A stretch of 64,000 nt of DNA, taken from the NCBI RefSeq assembly GCF_004362825.1, contig NZ_SNXZ01000001.1, forward strand, positions 434,001-498,000. Direction: 5' to 3'. Source of the DNA: Labedaea rhizosphaerae. GTDB taxonomy: Bacteria > Actinomycetota > Actinomycetes > Mycobacteriales > Pseudonocardiaceae. Shown here in pieces: positions 47,358-56,251 of the stretch (positions are counted from its first letter, which is position 1; each line of letters begins with the position of its first letter). The translations under genes and the position numbers were made by a program. A model generated the notes under the pieces. That model was not told where the DNA came from, searched no databases, and was given only the letters and a program-made list of their open reading frames with translations.

Positions 47358-48062
47358 ATGGCCAGGAACCCGGCTTCGCGGGCGTTGCACCTGCTGTCCT
47401 TGCTGCAATCGGGCGCGGACTACACGGGTGCGGTGCTCGCCGACCGCCTCGGCGTCAGCACCCGCACGGTGCGCCGGGACGCGGACCGGTTGCGCCAGCT
47501 CGGCTACCGCATCGAGACGCGTCCGGGTCCGGGCGGCACCTACCGGCTGGCCGCCGGGTCGTCGATCCCGCCGCTGCTGTTCGACGAGGACGAGATCACC
47601 GTGGTGATCGCGGGACTGCGTCTGGTGCAGGCCCGCCTCGACGGCGACGACGGCGACGACGTTGCCGACCGCGCGCTGGGCAAGCTCAGCCGCGTGCTGC
47701 CCCGCCGGCTGGCCCGCCGCCTGCGCGCCACCGACCTGGCCACCGAGGTTCTCGCGGACTCGACGCGGGTGCCCGCGTCCATGCTCGGCACCGTGGCCGA
47801 CGCGATCGCCGAGCAGGGCCGGATCCGGTTCACCTACCGCGACCAGTCCGGCCGCACGTCGCGACGCCTGGTCGACCCGTACCGGCACGTGCTGCGCGGC
47901 GCGCACTCGTACCTCGTCGGCTACGACCAGGACCGGGAGGACTGGCGGCTCTTCCGCTTCGACCGCGTCGACGACGTCGAACGCGTCGCCGGCACCTACC
48001 GGCCCCACGAGTTCCCGGAGACGTCGATCGCCCGCTGGTTCGCCACCGACTTCGGGCGCTAG
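47358..48062 (+). CDS. YafY-type HTH/WYL transcriptional regulator
   Basis: 234 residues: HTH_11 domain (ALHLLSLLQSGADYTGAVLA, then GVSTRTVRRDADRLRQLGY) and a WYL-type domain (IRFTYRDQSGRTSRRLVDPY; SYLVGYDQDREDWRLFRFDR). WYL domains bind nucleic acids or ligands. ATG 47358 with GGAG near; a longer frame upstream is shadow. It probably regulates the divergent NmrA-like gene. Confidence 0.9.
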   Translation: MARNPASRALHLLSLLQSGADYTGAVLADRLGVSTRTVRRDADRLRQLGYRIETRPGPGGTYRLAAGSSIPPLLFDEDEITVVIAGLRLVQARLDGDDGDDVADRALGKLSRVLPRRLARRLRATDLATEVLADSTRVPASMLGTVADAIAEQGRIRFTYRDQSGRTSRRLVDPYRHVLRGAHSYLVGYDQDREDWRLFRFDRVDDVERVAGTYRPHEFPETSIARWFATDFGR

Positions 48063-48931
48063 CCGCGCAGGAGTTCCCGGATCGCCGCGATGAGGCGTTC
48101 CGGTTGTTCCTCCGGGATGAAGTGCCCGCACGGCATGACCTCGGTGGTCAGCTCACCGGCCCACGACCGCCAGATCGCCGCCGGGTCGAAGGGCAATCGC
48201 ACGTCACACGGGTCCTGCCAGGCGGCGAGCACCGGCATGGCGAGCCGCGCCCCACGCTCCTGATCCACGCGATCGCGCTCGTCGTCGACGAACGCGCTCG
48301 CCCGGTAGTCGTCGCAGATCGCCGCGATGGTCTCCGGACGACCGCATGCCCGCAGGTACTCGGCGCGCACGTTGGGCGGAATGGCCCCGGACACCTTGGT
48401 CCAGCCGTCCAGGAAGTGCCCGAAGAAGACGTCCGGCGCACGGCCCAGCAAGCGCTCCGGGAAGTCGTCCGGCTGCGCGAGCAGGTACAGGTGGAACGCG
48501 AAGACGCCCGCCGGTCCGCGCAGCGCCGCCCAGTTGTCCGCGGTCGGCAGGATGTCGAGCACCCCGACGTGCGTGATCACCTCGGGGTGGTCGAGGGCGG
48601 CACGAAAGGCGACCAGCCCGCCCCGGTCGTGCCCGACCACCGCGAACCGGTCGTGCCCGAGCTCCCGCATGAAGGCCACCAGGTGCTCGGCCACCACCGC
48701 CTTGTCGAACCCGGCCGGCCCCGGGCCAAGCCGGTCGCTGTCGCCGTAGCCCGGCAGATCCGCCACGACGACCCGTCGGTCCGCGGCCAGCGCCGGGAGG
48801 ACGTGCCGCCAGGCCAGCCGCGTCTGCGGAAATCCGTGCAGCAGGAGCAGCGGCGTCCCGCCGTCGCCTTCGGCCCAGTAGGCGACGCGCTTGCCGGACA
48901 CCACTGCCGAGTGGTCGGTGTGGTCGTTCAT
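48059..48931 (-). CDS. Alpha/beta hydrolase, haloacid-dehalogenase/epoxide-hydrolase-like
   Basis: 290 residues. The oxyanion motif LLLHGFPQ and GHDRGGLVAFR give nucleophile Asp102; His lies in CGHFIPEE. The overall sequence (DLPGYGDSD, EYLRACGRPETI, CDDYRASAFVDDE) follows fluoroacetate dehalogenases, but the second carboxylate-binding Arg (HDRGAR in that group) is Leu106 and the halide-binding Trp (HWF) reads FHLYLL. So an epoxide hydrolase or another ester/epoxide activity is more likely. ATG 48931 chosen as the common start; 48970 adds unlikely residues. Convergent with the WYL gene, overlapping stops. Confidence 0.85.
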   Translation of the reverse strand: MNDHTDHSAVVSGKRVAYWAEGDGGTPLLLLHGFPQTRLAWRHVLPALAADRRVVVADLPGYGDSDRLGPGPAGFDKAVVAEHLVAFMRELGHDRFAVVGHDRGGLVAFRAALDHPEVITHVGVLDILPTADNWAALRGPAGVFAFHLYLLAQPDDFPERLLGRAPDVFFGHFLDGWTKVSGAIPPNVRAEYLRACGRPETIAAICDDYRASAFVDDERDRVDQERGARLAMPVLAAWQDPCDVRLPFDPAAIWRSWAGELTTEVMPCGHFIPEEQPERLIAAIRELLRG

Positions 48932-48981
48932 GCCGACACCATCGCGCGGGGCACCGACAATCCCCGGCAATCACCGGCGTC

Positions 48982-49971
48982 TCAGTCCGCCAGTTCCACG
49001 TCCACGCCGAGGAACCGCCTGAGATCCTCGACCTCGGCCCGCAACCCGCGCACGGGCAACGCACCACCGAACGACTCCGTGCGCACCCGCCACGCCTTGC
49101 GGTCAAGCGCCCACGTCCCGGCGACCCGCCCGTCCACCAGCACGGCCGGCATGATCATGCCGCCGCCCGCCCGGATGCGGTGGTCCAGCTCGGGCGCCAG
49201 CATGGCCCGCCGGTCGCGGTAGCCCAGCAGGTACGCGTCGAAGTGGCCCAGCAACCGCAGCGGCGGTTTCGCGTCCACAGTGGACTCCGATACGGCACCG
49301 AAGCCGGCGCGGGCCAGGCCGAGCGGGAGCCCCGACCACGCGGCGAAGTCCTCGACCGACGCGGGCCCGTACCCGGCGAGGTACCGCTCGGCGAGGCGCG
49401 CCACGGCCTCGGACTCGTCGAGCGCCGAACCCGGCGGCAGCCACTGCGAAGCGAGCACGTACGTCGGCTCGTCCTTGGCCGCGTCCGGACCACGCACGAG
49501 CAGGCCGGTCTGGGCGGCGTACCCGAGCAGGTGCGGAATGGCCTGGCCGGTCAGCTCGAGCGAGATCGCGGCCATCAACTCGGCCCGGGTGCGGGGGACC
49601 TCGTCGGCGAGGACGTCGCTCAACTGGGCCACGCCGCGCGCGAGCGTGTCGTCGTCGAGACCCAGCCGGTGCCGCCGCCCGCGGTTCGCCGCGGCGAAGC
49701 GCGGACCGAGCAACCCGACGATCCACCGCACGTCCGCCGCGGCCAGCATGTGCAGGGTGCCGCGCATCGCCCACGTGCGCACGACCTCACCCCGGCGCAC
49801 CGCATCGTCCACATCGGACGCGATCAGCCCCTCGGTCCGGGCCCGCACCGCGAGCCGGGCGGCCCTCGTGTCCTGGGCCTGCACGCCGACCACCCGCCGC
49901 ACCGCGGCCACCACCGAGGTCGCCCGTTTGGCCCCAAGTCCCTGGTTGGCGACCCTTGTCCGTCGGTCCAC
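48982..49971 (-). CDS. Winged-helix DNA-binding-domain protein (AlkX/YcaQ-like)
   Basis: 329 residues. The family pattern is present: GVQAQD near the N-terminus, RTWAMRGTLHML, TRAELMAAISLELTGQ, and LLGHFDAYLLGYRDR with a later IMPAVLVDGRVAGTW. Relatives include DNA glycosylase-like YcaQ/AlkX proteins with winged helices, and the QAQD/TWAMRGTLH segments are shared by the broader group. Possible DNA-repair role by family, not certain. GTG 49971 chosen; longer ORFs upstream are poor. Divergent from an ECF sigma gene. Confidence 0.82.
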   Translation of the reverse strand: MDRRTRVANQGLGAKRATSVVAAVRRVVGVQAQDTRAARLAVRARTEGLIASDVDDAVRRGEVVRTWAMRGTLHMLAAADVRWIVGLLGPRFAAANRGRRHRLGLDDDTLARGVAQLSDVLADEVPRTRAELMAAISLELTGQAIPHLLGYAAQTGLLVRGPDAAKDEPTYVLASQWLPPGSALDESEAVARLAERYLAGYGPASVEDFAAWSGLPLGLARAGFGAVSESTVDAKPPLRLLGHFDAYLLGYRDRRAMLAPELDHRIRAGGGMIMPAVLVDGRVAGTWALDRKAWRVRTESFGGALPVRGLRAEVEDLRRFLGVDVELAD

Positions 49972-50005
49972 CCAACTATGATGCCGACCGGACGAGGGGG
50001 TGGCG

Positions 50006-50563
50006 ATGGCCGCAACGGACGCGGTGGACATCGAGGAGCTCGCGCTGCGGGCGCGCGACGGCGACCAGGCCGCGCTGAACCGGCTGCTCGGCGAGATCCA
50101 GCCGCTGGTCATGCGGCGGTGCAACCGGATGCTGCCGCACCGCCAGGACGCCGAGGAGGCGTGCCAGGACGTGCTGCTCGCCGTGACCCGCAACATCGGC
50201 AAGTTCCGCGGCACGGCGAAGTTCAGCACCTGGCTGCACGTGGTCGCCGCCAACAGCGCCCGCCAGACCTACCGCGCCCTCAAGCGCCGAGCCGCCGAGC
50301 AGGGCACCGACGAGCTGCCCCCGGTCGCCGAGGCCCGCACGACCAGCGTCATCGCCGGCACCCGCCTCGATCTGATGGAAGCCTTGGAGCGCCTGGAACG
50401 CGAGAAGCCCGACATGCTGGCCCCGGTCGTGATGCGCGAGCTCGGCCAGCTCGAGTACGCCGACATCGCCGCCCAGCTGGGCCGTCCACTGGGGACGGTC
50501 AAGTCGCAGATCCACGACGCCCGCAAGTTCCTCCGCGACTACATGGCCGAGCGCTACGCGTGA
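50006..50563 (+). CDS. ECF RNA polymerase sigma factor
   Basis: 185 residues. Region 2 (LVMRRCNRMLPHRQDAEEAC, KFRGTAKFSTWLHVVAAN) and region 4 (EYADIAAQLGRPLGTVKSQI) are both present. ATG 50006 is preferred, with GAGGGG 7 nt upstream; GTG 50000 is the alternative. No anti-sigma gene is next to it; the downstream 256-residue protein is unrelated by sequence. Regulon unknown. Confidence 0.9.
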   Translation: MAATDAVDIEELALRARDGDQAALNRLLGEIQPLVMRRCNRMLPHRQDAEEACQDVLLAVTRNIGKFRGTAKFSTWLHVVAANSARQTYRALKRRAAEQGTDELPPVAEARTTSVIAGTRLDLMEALERLEREKPDMLAPVVMRELGQLEYADIAAQLGRPLGTVKSQIHDARKFLRDYMAERYA

Positions 50564-50615
50564 CCTCGGCTCGTCGACCAGGAGCTCTCCCCGGCGAGCC
50601 GTGGTTCATGCAGCC

Positions 50616-51386
50616 ATGACCGGGCAAGCCGATGTCGGCAACCTCTACGACCGCGCGCGGCACGAGGTGGCCCAGGCCCGCGGTGCCTGGAAGACCGTCA
50701 CCAGGAGCGGCGGAACCCGCCGGACCGACCGCACGCGGTTGCTCGGCCTGGCAGATCGGGCGGTGCCGGCCCTCATGCGGATCGTGCTCGCGGAGCCGGC
50801 TGACCTGGGCGCGCGAGCGGCGATCGGTGAGGTCTTCGGCTACGTGCGGAACTGCAGCGGGTCGCCGGTGCTCGGCTACGCGCGGGCCGCGGTGTGGGCC
50901 TATGACGGCGACGCGCTGACCTCGTTGAGCGACGAGGCGATCAGGTCCGTCGTCGATCAGCCCGACGTCGAGTCGGCGTTGACCCAGTCGCCCCGGTCCG
51001 GCGCCGATCGGGTGCTCGACGCCGCGAACGCCTGGGTCGAGCTGGCGGATCGGCTGGCGACGACGCTCCCCGAGACCGGGCATGACCTTGCCGCCCCGCG
51101 GGTGATCGATGCCTGGCTCCTCGCGTGCACCAAGTTCCACCGGTCGATCACGACGTGGCCTTGGCTGTGCCGCCTCGACGCGTGCGCCCGTCAGGAAACG
51201 GCGAGCGAGGCGCGCACACTGCTCGACGGCGTCGCGAGGGTCTGCCGGCAGCTCACCGAGGCCCGGCAGCTCACCGAGGCCCGGCAGCTCACCGAGGCCC
51301 GGCAGCTCACCGAGGCGCGGTGCGGCTCATCCCCCCGGATCGAAGCGCTGGCAGCGCGGATCGCGCCCGTGCGGGCGAAGCTCTAA
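50616..51386 (+). CDS. Hypothetical alpha-helical protein with (RQLTEA)4 tandem repeat
   Basis: 256 residues, no recognised domain. Helix-rich, with an 18-bp tandem repeat coding RQLTEA four times near the C-terminus (51246-51317). ATG 50616 is chosen over GTG 50601. It lies 53 bp after the sigma factor gene in the same direction and might be its regulator or target; only position supports this. Its stop overlaps that of the convergent Pip gene. GC3 is high, so it is a real gene. Confidence 0.65.
   Translation: MTGQADVGNLYDRARHEVAQARGAWKTVTRSGGTRRTDRTRLLGLADRAVPALMRIVLAEPADLGARAAIGEVFGYVRNCSGSPVLGYARAAVWAYDGDALTSLSDEAIRSVVDQPDVESALTQSPRSGADRVLDAANAWVELADRLATTLPETGHDLAAPRVIDAWLLACTKFHRSITTWPWLCRLDACARQETASEARTLLDGVARVCRQLTEARQLTEARQLTEARQLTEARCGSSPRIEALAARIAPVRAKL
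51246..51317 (+). repeat. 18-bp in-frame tandem repeat, four copies (RQLTEA)
   Basis: The unit CGGCAGCTCACCGAGGCC is repeated four times in frame (51246-51263, 51264-51281, 51282-51299, 51300-51317, the last ending GCG). Copies 1-3 are identical, so recombination or slippage could change copy number without shifting frame. Confidence 0.9.
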
Positions 51387-52333
51387 CTCAGCTCGGCAAA
51401 GCGGTCGGTGGCGCGCAGGAGCGCCTCCCGCTTCGACACCGATCCCTTGTGCCCGGCGTCGTCCAACAGGTGCAGCTCGACTCCGGGCCAGGCATCGGCC
51501 AGTTCCACGGCCGTCTCCGTCGGGCAGCTCAGGTCCAGCCGTCCGTGGATCAGCACGCCCGGGATACCGGCCAGCACGCCGGCCGAGCGGATCAGCGCGC
51601 CCTCGTCGAGCCAGGCGTAGTTCGAGTAGTACCAGGCACAGATCCGCACGAACGCCAGGTCGTCCCGGGTCATCTCGGTACTGAAGAGACTGCCCTGGTT
51701 CGGCTCGAGCGACAGCACGGTGTTCTCCCACCGGCACCACTCGGCCGCGGCCGCGGTCCGGACCTCGAGCGACGGGTCGTCCATCAAGCGCACGTAACCG
51801 GGGAGCAACGGCGTATCGCCGGGGACATGCGCGCGAAACCGGGCCCACTCCCGCGGGAAGAACCGCCCGACGCCCTCGTACAGCCAGTCGATCTCGCGGC
51901 GCCGGGTGGTGGAGATGGCCTGCAGCACGATCGCGACCACCCGCTCCGGGCAGCGCTGCGCGTAGGCCAAGGCCAACGTCGTCCCCCACGACCCGCCGTA
52001 CAACAGCCAGCGGGACACCCCGAGCGACTCCCGCAGCAACTCCATGTCCGCGAGCAGGTGCTCGGTCGTGTTGACGCTCAGGTCGGCCGCCGGATCGCTC
52101 GCGTGCGGGGTGGAGCGCCCGCATCCCCGCTGGTCGAAGCCAATGACCCGGTACTTGGCGGGATCGAGCGCCCGGCCCATCCCCAACGGGCAACCGCCAC
52201 CAGGACCGCCGTGCACCATCACCGCGGGCAAGCCGCCCGGATTGCCCGACTCCCACCAGTGCACGAGGTTGCCGTCGCCGACGTCGAGCATCCCCTCGGC
52301 GCGGACCACCAGTTCGGGATACAGCTCGACCAC
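51383..52333 (-). CDS. pip: Proline iminopeptidase-like alpha/beta hydrolase
   Basis: 316 residues. The nucleophile lies in GGSWGTTLALAYAQ (Ser115), Asp in GRLDLSCP and His in AGHKG. MLDVGDGNLVHWWESGNPGG, HGGPGGGC and FDQRGCGRS are hallmarks of proline iminopeptidases (prolyl aminopeptidase, removes N-terminal Pro). Start GTG 52333 follows GGGGGAA at short distance and suits the family opening (LYPEL). The gene is divergent from the acyl-CoA ligase. Confidence 0.9.
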   Translation of the reverse strand: MVELYPELVVRAEGMLDVGDGNLVHWWESGNPGGLPAVMVHGGPGGGCPLGMGRALDPAKYRVIGFDQRGCGRSTPHASDPAADLSVNTTEHLLADMELLRESLGVSRWLLYGGSWGTTLALAYAQRCPERVVAIVLQAISTTRRREIDWLYEGVGRFFPREWARFRAHVPGDTPLLPGYVRLMDDPSLEVRTAAAAEWCRWENTVLSLEPNQGSLFSTEMTRDDLAFVRICAWYYSNYAWLDEGALIRSAGVLAGIPGVLIHGRLDLSCPTETAVELADAWPGVELHLLDDAGHKGSVSKREALLRATDRFAELS

Positions 52334-52450
52334 GATTCCCCCATGTCGGCAGGCCGCCGCTTGGCCCATCACCGACCGGACGGCAAGATACGGCCCAGAG
52401 GTTACCGTGAGGTAGCACCCGGCCGAAGACGTGCACACCGGAGGAAGCGC

Positions 52451-54241
52451 ATGCCCGAGTTCGCCGTCCCCGCGCTGGCTGACGTGCCCGAGACCGGCGG
52501 CATCGCCGATCTGATCTACACCAACGCCGCCGACGAGCCCCGTGCTGTCGTGTTCCGGCGCAAGGTGTCCGGCAGCTGGCAGGACGTCACCGCCGAGCAG
52601 TTCCTCGCCGAGGTGGTCGACGTCGCCAAGGGCCTCGTCGCCTCGGGCGTCGGCGCCGGCGACCGGGTCGCGATCCTCGCCGCCACCCGCTACGAGTGGA
52701 CGCTGTTCGACTTCGCCATCTGGGCGGCCGGCGGGGTCAGCGTGCCGATCTACGTGACCTCCTCCGAAGAGCAGATCCAGTGGATCCTGTCCGACTCCAG
52801 CGCGGTCGCGGTCGTCGTCGAGACCGCCGAGCACCAGGCCAAGGTCGACGCCGTGCGCGGCGAAACACCGGACCTCAAGCACGTCTGGCAGATCGACGAC
52901 GGCGCGGTCGACACGCTGGTCCAGGCGGGCAAGGAGACCGACGCCGCCGAGGTCGAGGCGCGGCGCAACGCGGTCAAGCCCGCCGACGTCGCGACGATCA
53001 TCTACACCTCGGGCACCACCGGCCGGCCCAAGGGCTGCGTGCTCACCCACGCCAACTTCTTCGCCGAGGCCGGCAACGCCGTCGAACTGCTGCACCCGCT
53101 GTTCAAGGGCGCAGGCAACGAGGACGCCCGGACCCTGCTCTTCCTGCCGCTCGCGCACGTCTTCGGCCGCATGGTCGAGGTCGGCTGCGTGCGGGCGCGG
53201 GCCACGATGGGCCACGCGCCGGACGTGAAGAACCTGCTCGACGACCTCGCCGCGTTCCAGCCGACCTTCATCCTGTCCGTGCCCTACGTGCTGGAGAAGG
53301 TCTACAACGGCGCCCGGCAGAAGGCCCACTCCAGCGGCAAGGGCCGGATCTTCGACGCGGCCGCGGCCACCGCGATCGCGTTCAGCGAGACACCCCACCC
53401 GGGCCTCGGGCTCAAGCTCAAGCACGCCCTGTTCGACCGGCTCGTCTACGGCAAGCTGCGCGACGCGATCGGCGGGCACTGCCGCTACGCCATCTCCGGC
53501 GGCGCCGCGCTCGGCCACCGGCTGACCCACTTCTACCGGGGCATCGGCCTGACCGTCTTCGAGGGCTACGGCCTCACCGAGACCACGGCCGCGGCCACGG
53601 TGAACTCCCCCATCCACCTCAAGCCCGGCACGGTCGGCCAGCCGCTGCCCGGCACCAAGATCAAGATCAACGACGACGGCGAGATCATGGTCAAGGGCGG
53701 CCAGGTGTTCAGCGGCTACTGGAACAACGACGCCGCCACCGCCGAGACCATGACCGACGGCTGGTTCGCCACCGGCGACATCGGCGAACTCGACGGCGAC
53801 GGCTTCCTCAAGATCACCGGCCGCAAGAAGGAGATCCTCGTCACCCGCGGCGGCAAGAACGTCGCCCCCGCGGTGATCGAGGACCGGATCTCCGCGCACC
53901 CGCTCGTCGGCCAGGCCATGGTGGTCGGCGACGGCCAGAAGTACGTCGCCGCCCTGATCACCATCGACGGCGAGTACTTCGACTACTGGAAGACCACGGC
54001 CGGCAAGGCCGCGTCGGCCACGGTCGCCGACCTGAAAGACGACCCCGACCTGCACGCGGAGATCCAGAAGGCGGTCGACGACGGCAACGCCGCGGTGTCG
54101 CAGGCCGAGGCCGTGCGCAAGTTCCGGATCCTCACCGTCGAGTTCACCCCGGAGAGCGGGCACCTCACGCCGTCGCTCAAGCTCAAGCGCAACATCATCA
54201 TGAAGGACTACGCGAGCGACGTGCAGGCTCTGTACTCGTGA
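52451..54241 (+). CDS. Long-chain fatty-acid--CoA ligase (FadD15-type)
   Basis: 596 residues. Motif YTSGTTGRPKG (AMP-binding), YGLTETTAA, the linker motif GWFATGDIGELD and KITGRKKEIL are all present. Activates fatty acids as acyl-AMP then acyl-CoA, at the membrane face. ATG 52451 has GGAGGAAG; a longer frame is Pip shadow. A stand-alone gene with its own promoter region. Feeds beta-oxidation or complex lipid synthesis. Confidence 0.93.
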   Translation: MPEFAVPALADVPETGGIADLIYTNAADEPRAVVFRRKVSGSWQDVTAEQFLAEVVDVAKGLVASGVGAGDRVAILAATRYEWTLFDFAIWAAGGVSVPIYVTSSEEQIQWILSDSSAVAVVVETAEHQAKVDAVRGETPDLKHVWQIDDGAVDTLVQAGKETDAAEVEARRNAVKPADVATIIYTSGTTGRPKGCVLTHANFFAEAGNAVELLHPLFKGAGNEDARTLLFLPLAHVFGRMVEVGCVRARATMGHAPDVKNLLDDLAAFQPTFILSVPYVLEKVYNGARQKAHSSGKGRIFDAAAATAIAFSETPHPGLGLKLKHALFDRLVYGKLRDAIGGHCRYAISGGAALGHRLTHFYRGIGLTVFEGYGLTETTAAATVNSPIHLKPGTVGQPLPGTKIKINDDGEIMVKGGQVFSGYWNNDAATAETMTDGWFATGDIGELDGDGFLKITGRKKEILVTRGGKNVAPAVIEDRISAHPLVGQAMVVGDGQKYVAALITIDGEYFDYWKTTAGKAASATVADLKDDPDLHAEIQKAVDDGNAAVSQAEAVRKFRILTVEFTPESGHLTPSLKLKRNIIMKDYASDVQALYS

Positions 54242-54353
54242 CGTAACCGCTGGTCATCACGGGAAAACACGACCGCGGTAGGTACTGCTGGGCGACCCCC
54301 GCAGGTAGGGTCCGGGGCGATCGGGCAGGGCGGCAACTGGAGGAAGAGTCCGA

Positions 54354-56057
54354 ATGGGGCGTCACTCGACCGGGCGGCTGCGCATCGGCTTGAACTCGCC
54401 GGTTGTGCTGCTGGCCATCCTGTTGGTCGTCGCGCTCGTCGGCTGGCTGACCTACGCCTTCCTGCGCAACCAGTTGTCCGCGGAGGGCTGCGACAACCCG
54501 GTCAAGCTGAGCATCGTGGCCGCGCCGGACATCGCGCCGGTCGTGTCGCAGACGGCCAAGGACGTCTCCGCGCAGGACGGCGACGGCTGCTACGACGTCA
54601 ACGTCACCGCCCGCGACTCGGAGCAGACCGCGCAGTCCCTCGCCCTGTCGTCGGACGGCACGGCGCCGCCGGACGTGTGGGTCCCCGAGTCGACGATGTG
54701 GCTGCAGCGCGCTCGCGAGGCCGGGTCGTGGAGTGGCCCGGCGACCGGCACGTCGATCGCGAGCTCGCCCGTGGTGTTCGGGCTGACCGAGGACGCCGCC
54801 GCACGCCTGGGCTGGCCGGGCAAGACACCGACGTGGACCAGTGTGCTGGCCGCCGACCCGAAGAACCTGCAGGTCGGCATGGCCGACCCGGCGCACGACC
54901 CGTCCGGGTTGTCGGCGTTGTTCGCGGTGAAGCAGTACGCGAACAAGCAGGCCGACGCTGGCGCGGCCTACACCTCGACGTTGCGCAAGCTCTCCGCCAA
55001 CTCGGTGGACACGATCACCACGGCGTACGACCGGCTGCCCGGCGGCAGCAACGCCGACCAGCCCCTGCTCGGCTTCCCGACCTCGGAGAACGCGCTGCTG
55101 CGCTACAACGTGAGGCAGCCGCGCAACCCGCTGGTCGGGGTCTACGCCGAGCCGCCGATCCCCTCGCTGGACTACCCGTACGTCGTGCTGCCGACCACCG
55201 CGCAGGACCACCGCGAGGTGGCCGAGCGGTTCCTGGCCCGACTGCTCGAGCCGATCACCGCGCGCGCGTTCGGCGAGGCGGGCTTCCGCACGCCCGACGG
55301 TCGCATGCTGCGTGACCGCTCCAACGACGACCGCGTCACCATGCGCACGATGGCGCCGACGCCGCTGCCCGCGACCGACGTGGTCGACTCGATGCTCACC
55401 GAGTGGTCAGGGGTGAACCTCAGCGCCCGCATCCTGGTGCTGCTCGACGTCTCCGGCTCGATGACCACGCCGGTCGGCGACACGGGCAAGTCCCGGATGG
55501 ACGTCACGGTCGACGCGGCGAAGCTCGGCATCGGCCTGTTCAAGCCGACCACCAAGGTCGGTTTGTGGCTCTTCTCGACCAACCTCGACGGCCCGAAGGA
55601 CTACAAGGAGCTGCTCCCGGTCGAGACCGTGCAGCAACTGCGCGACTCCGGTGGTCTGTCCAAGCTCGACGCCGTCAAGAAGGCGCCGCGCGGTGCGACC
55701 GGGCTCTACGACACCGTGCTGGCCGGCTACCAGAACGCCCGTGCGAACTGGGAACCCGGCAAGATCAACGTGGTCGTCGTGATGACCGACGGCAAGAACG
55801 AGGACGCCCACGGCATCAGCCGCCAGGACCTGCTCGGCCAGCTCGCCAAGTTGCAGGACCCGCGACGGCCGATCCCGGTGATCGGCATCGGCATCGGCCC
55901 GGACATCGACGTGGACGAGCTGCAGACGATCTCGAAGGCGACCGGCGGCCAGGCGTTCACCACCCCGGACCCGACCAAGATCACGAATGTCTTCTACGCG
56001 GCCCTGTCGAAGCTGCTGTGCCAGCCACCCCAGTGCAAGCCCCAGGGCGGCAGCTGA
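54354..56057 (+). CDS. Membrane-anchored substrate-binding/VWA fusion protein
   Basis: 567 residues. N-terminal membrane anchor (about 17-37), an extracellular solute-binding-like domain (SIVAAPDIAPVVSQ, DVWVPESTMWL, VVFGLTEDAA; SBP_bac_11-like), then a VWA domain with intact MIDAS DVSGSM (about 366) and TDGKNEDAHG. Extracellular adhesive or sensor protein; no ABC permease nearby. ATG 54354 follows GGAGGAAGAG; a TAGGGT -10 lies near 54308. Followed by a DnaA-box element 18 bp after the stop. Confidence 0.88.
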   Translation: MGRHSTGRLRIGLNSPVVLLAILLVVALVGWLTYAFLRNQLSAEGCDNPVKLSIVAAPDIAPVVSQTAKDVSAQDGDGCYDVNVTARDSEQTAQSLALSSDGTAPPDVWVPESTMWLQRAREAGSWSGPATGTSIASSPVVFGLTEDAAARLGWPGKTPTWTSVLAADPKNLQVGMADPAHDPSGLSALFAVKQYANKQADAGAAYTSTLRKLSANSVDTITTAYDRLPGGSNADQPLLGFPTSENALLRYNVRQPRNPLVGVYAEPPIPSLDYPYVVLPTTAQDHREVAERFLARLLEPITARAFGEAGFRTPDGRMLRDRSNDDRVTMRTMAPTPLPATDVVDSMLTEWSGVNLSARILVLLDVSGSMTTPVGDTGKSRMDVTVDAAKLGIGLFKPTTKVGLWLFSTNLDGPKDYKELLPVETVQQLRDSGGLSKLDAVKKAPRGATGLYDTVLAGYQNARANWEPGKINVVVVMTDGKNEDAHGISRQDLLGQLAKLQDPRRPIPVIGIGIGPDIDVDELQTISKATGGQAFTTPDPTKITNVFYAALSKLLCQPPQCKPQGGS

Positions 56058-56074
56058 CCGTCCCGCCGCTGAGG

Positions 56075-56180
56075 TTTTCCACAGGCACCCGGTTGTCCAC
56101 AGATCCCGCCGACACCCGTTGCAGCCCCACCCAAGCCGATAGACTGGCCTCAGGGGTGCCCCCGGGACGGGTGGGGGCTT
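56075..56180 (+). repeat. DnaA-box-pair intergenic element, copy 4
   Basis: TTTTCCACA (56075-56083), 9 bp, TTGTCCACA (56093-56101), 38 bp, TAGACTGG (56140-56147), then the hairpin GCCCCC...GGGGGC followed by TT at 56180. It begins 18 bp after the VWA gene stop, in the same orientation, in a convergent gap. Confidence 0.85.
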
Positions 56181-56251
56181 GCCACGCGCGCGCGAAGCTG
56201 AAGAGTTCAGCGAATCCCGCGGGTCGGTGACCGATCGGGCCAGAAATCAGG

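Noticed and set aside
48059-48931. Fluoroacetate dehalogenase as a firm call
   Set aside because: Key Arg and Trp residues are replaced, so the name would mislead.
46487-49222. 911-residue open frame on the plus strand
   Set aside because: Composition is antisense/out-of-frame to NmrA, WYL and hydrolase genes; no recognisable motif.
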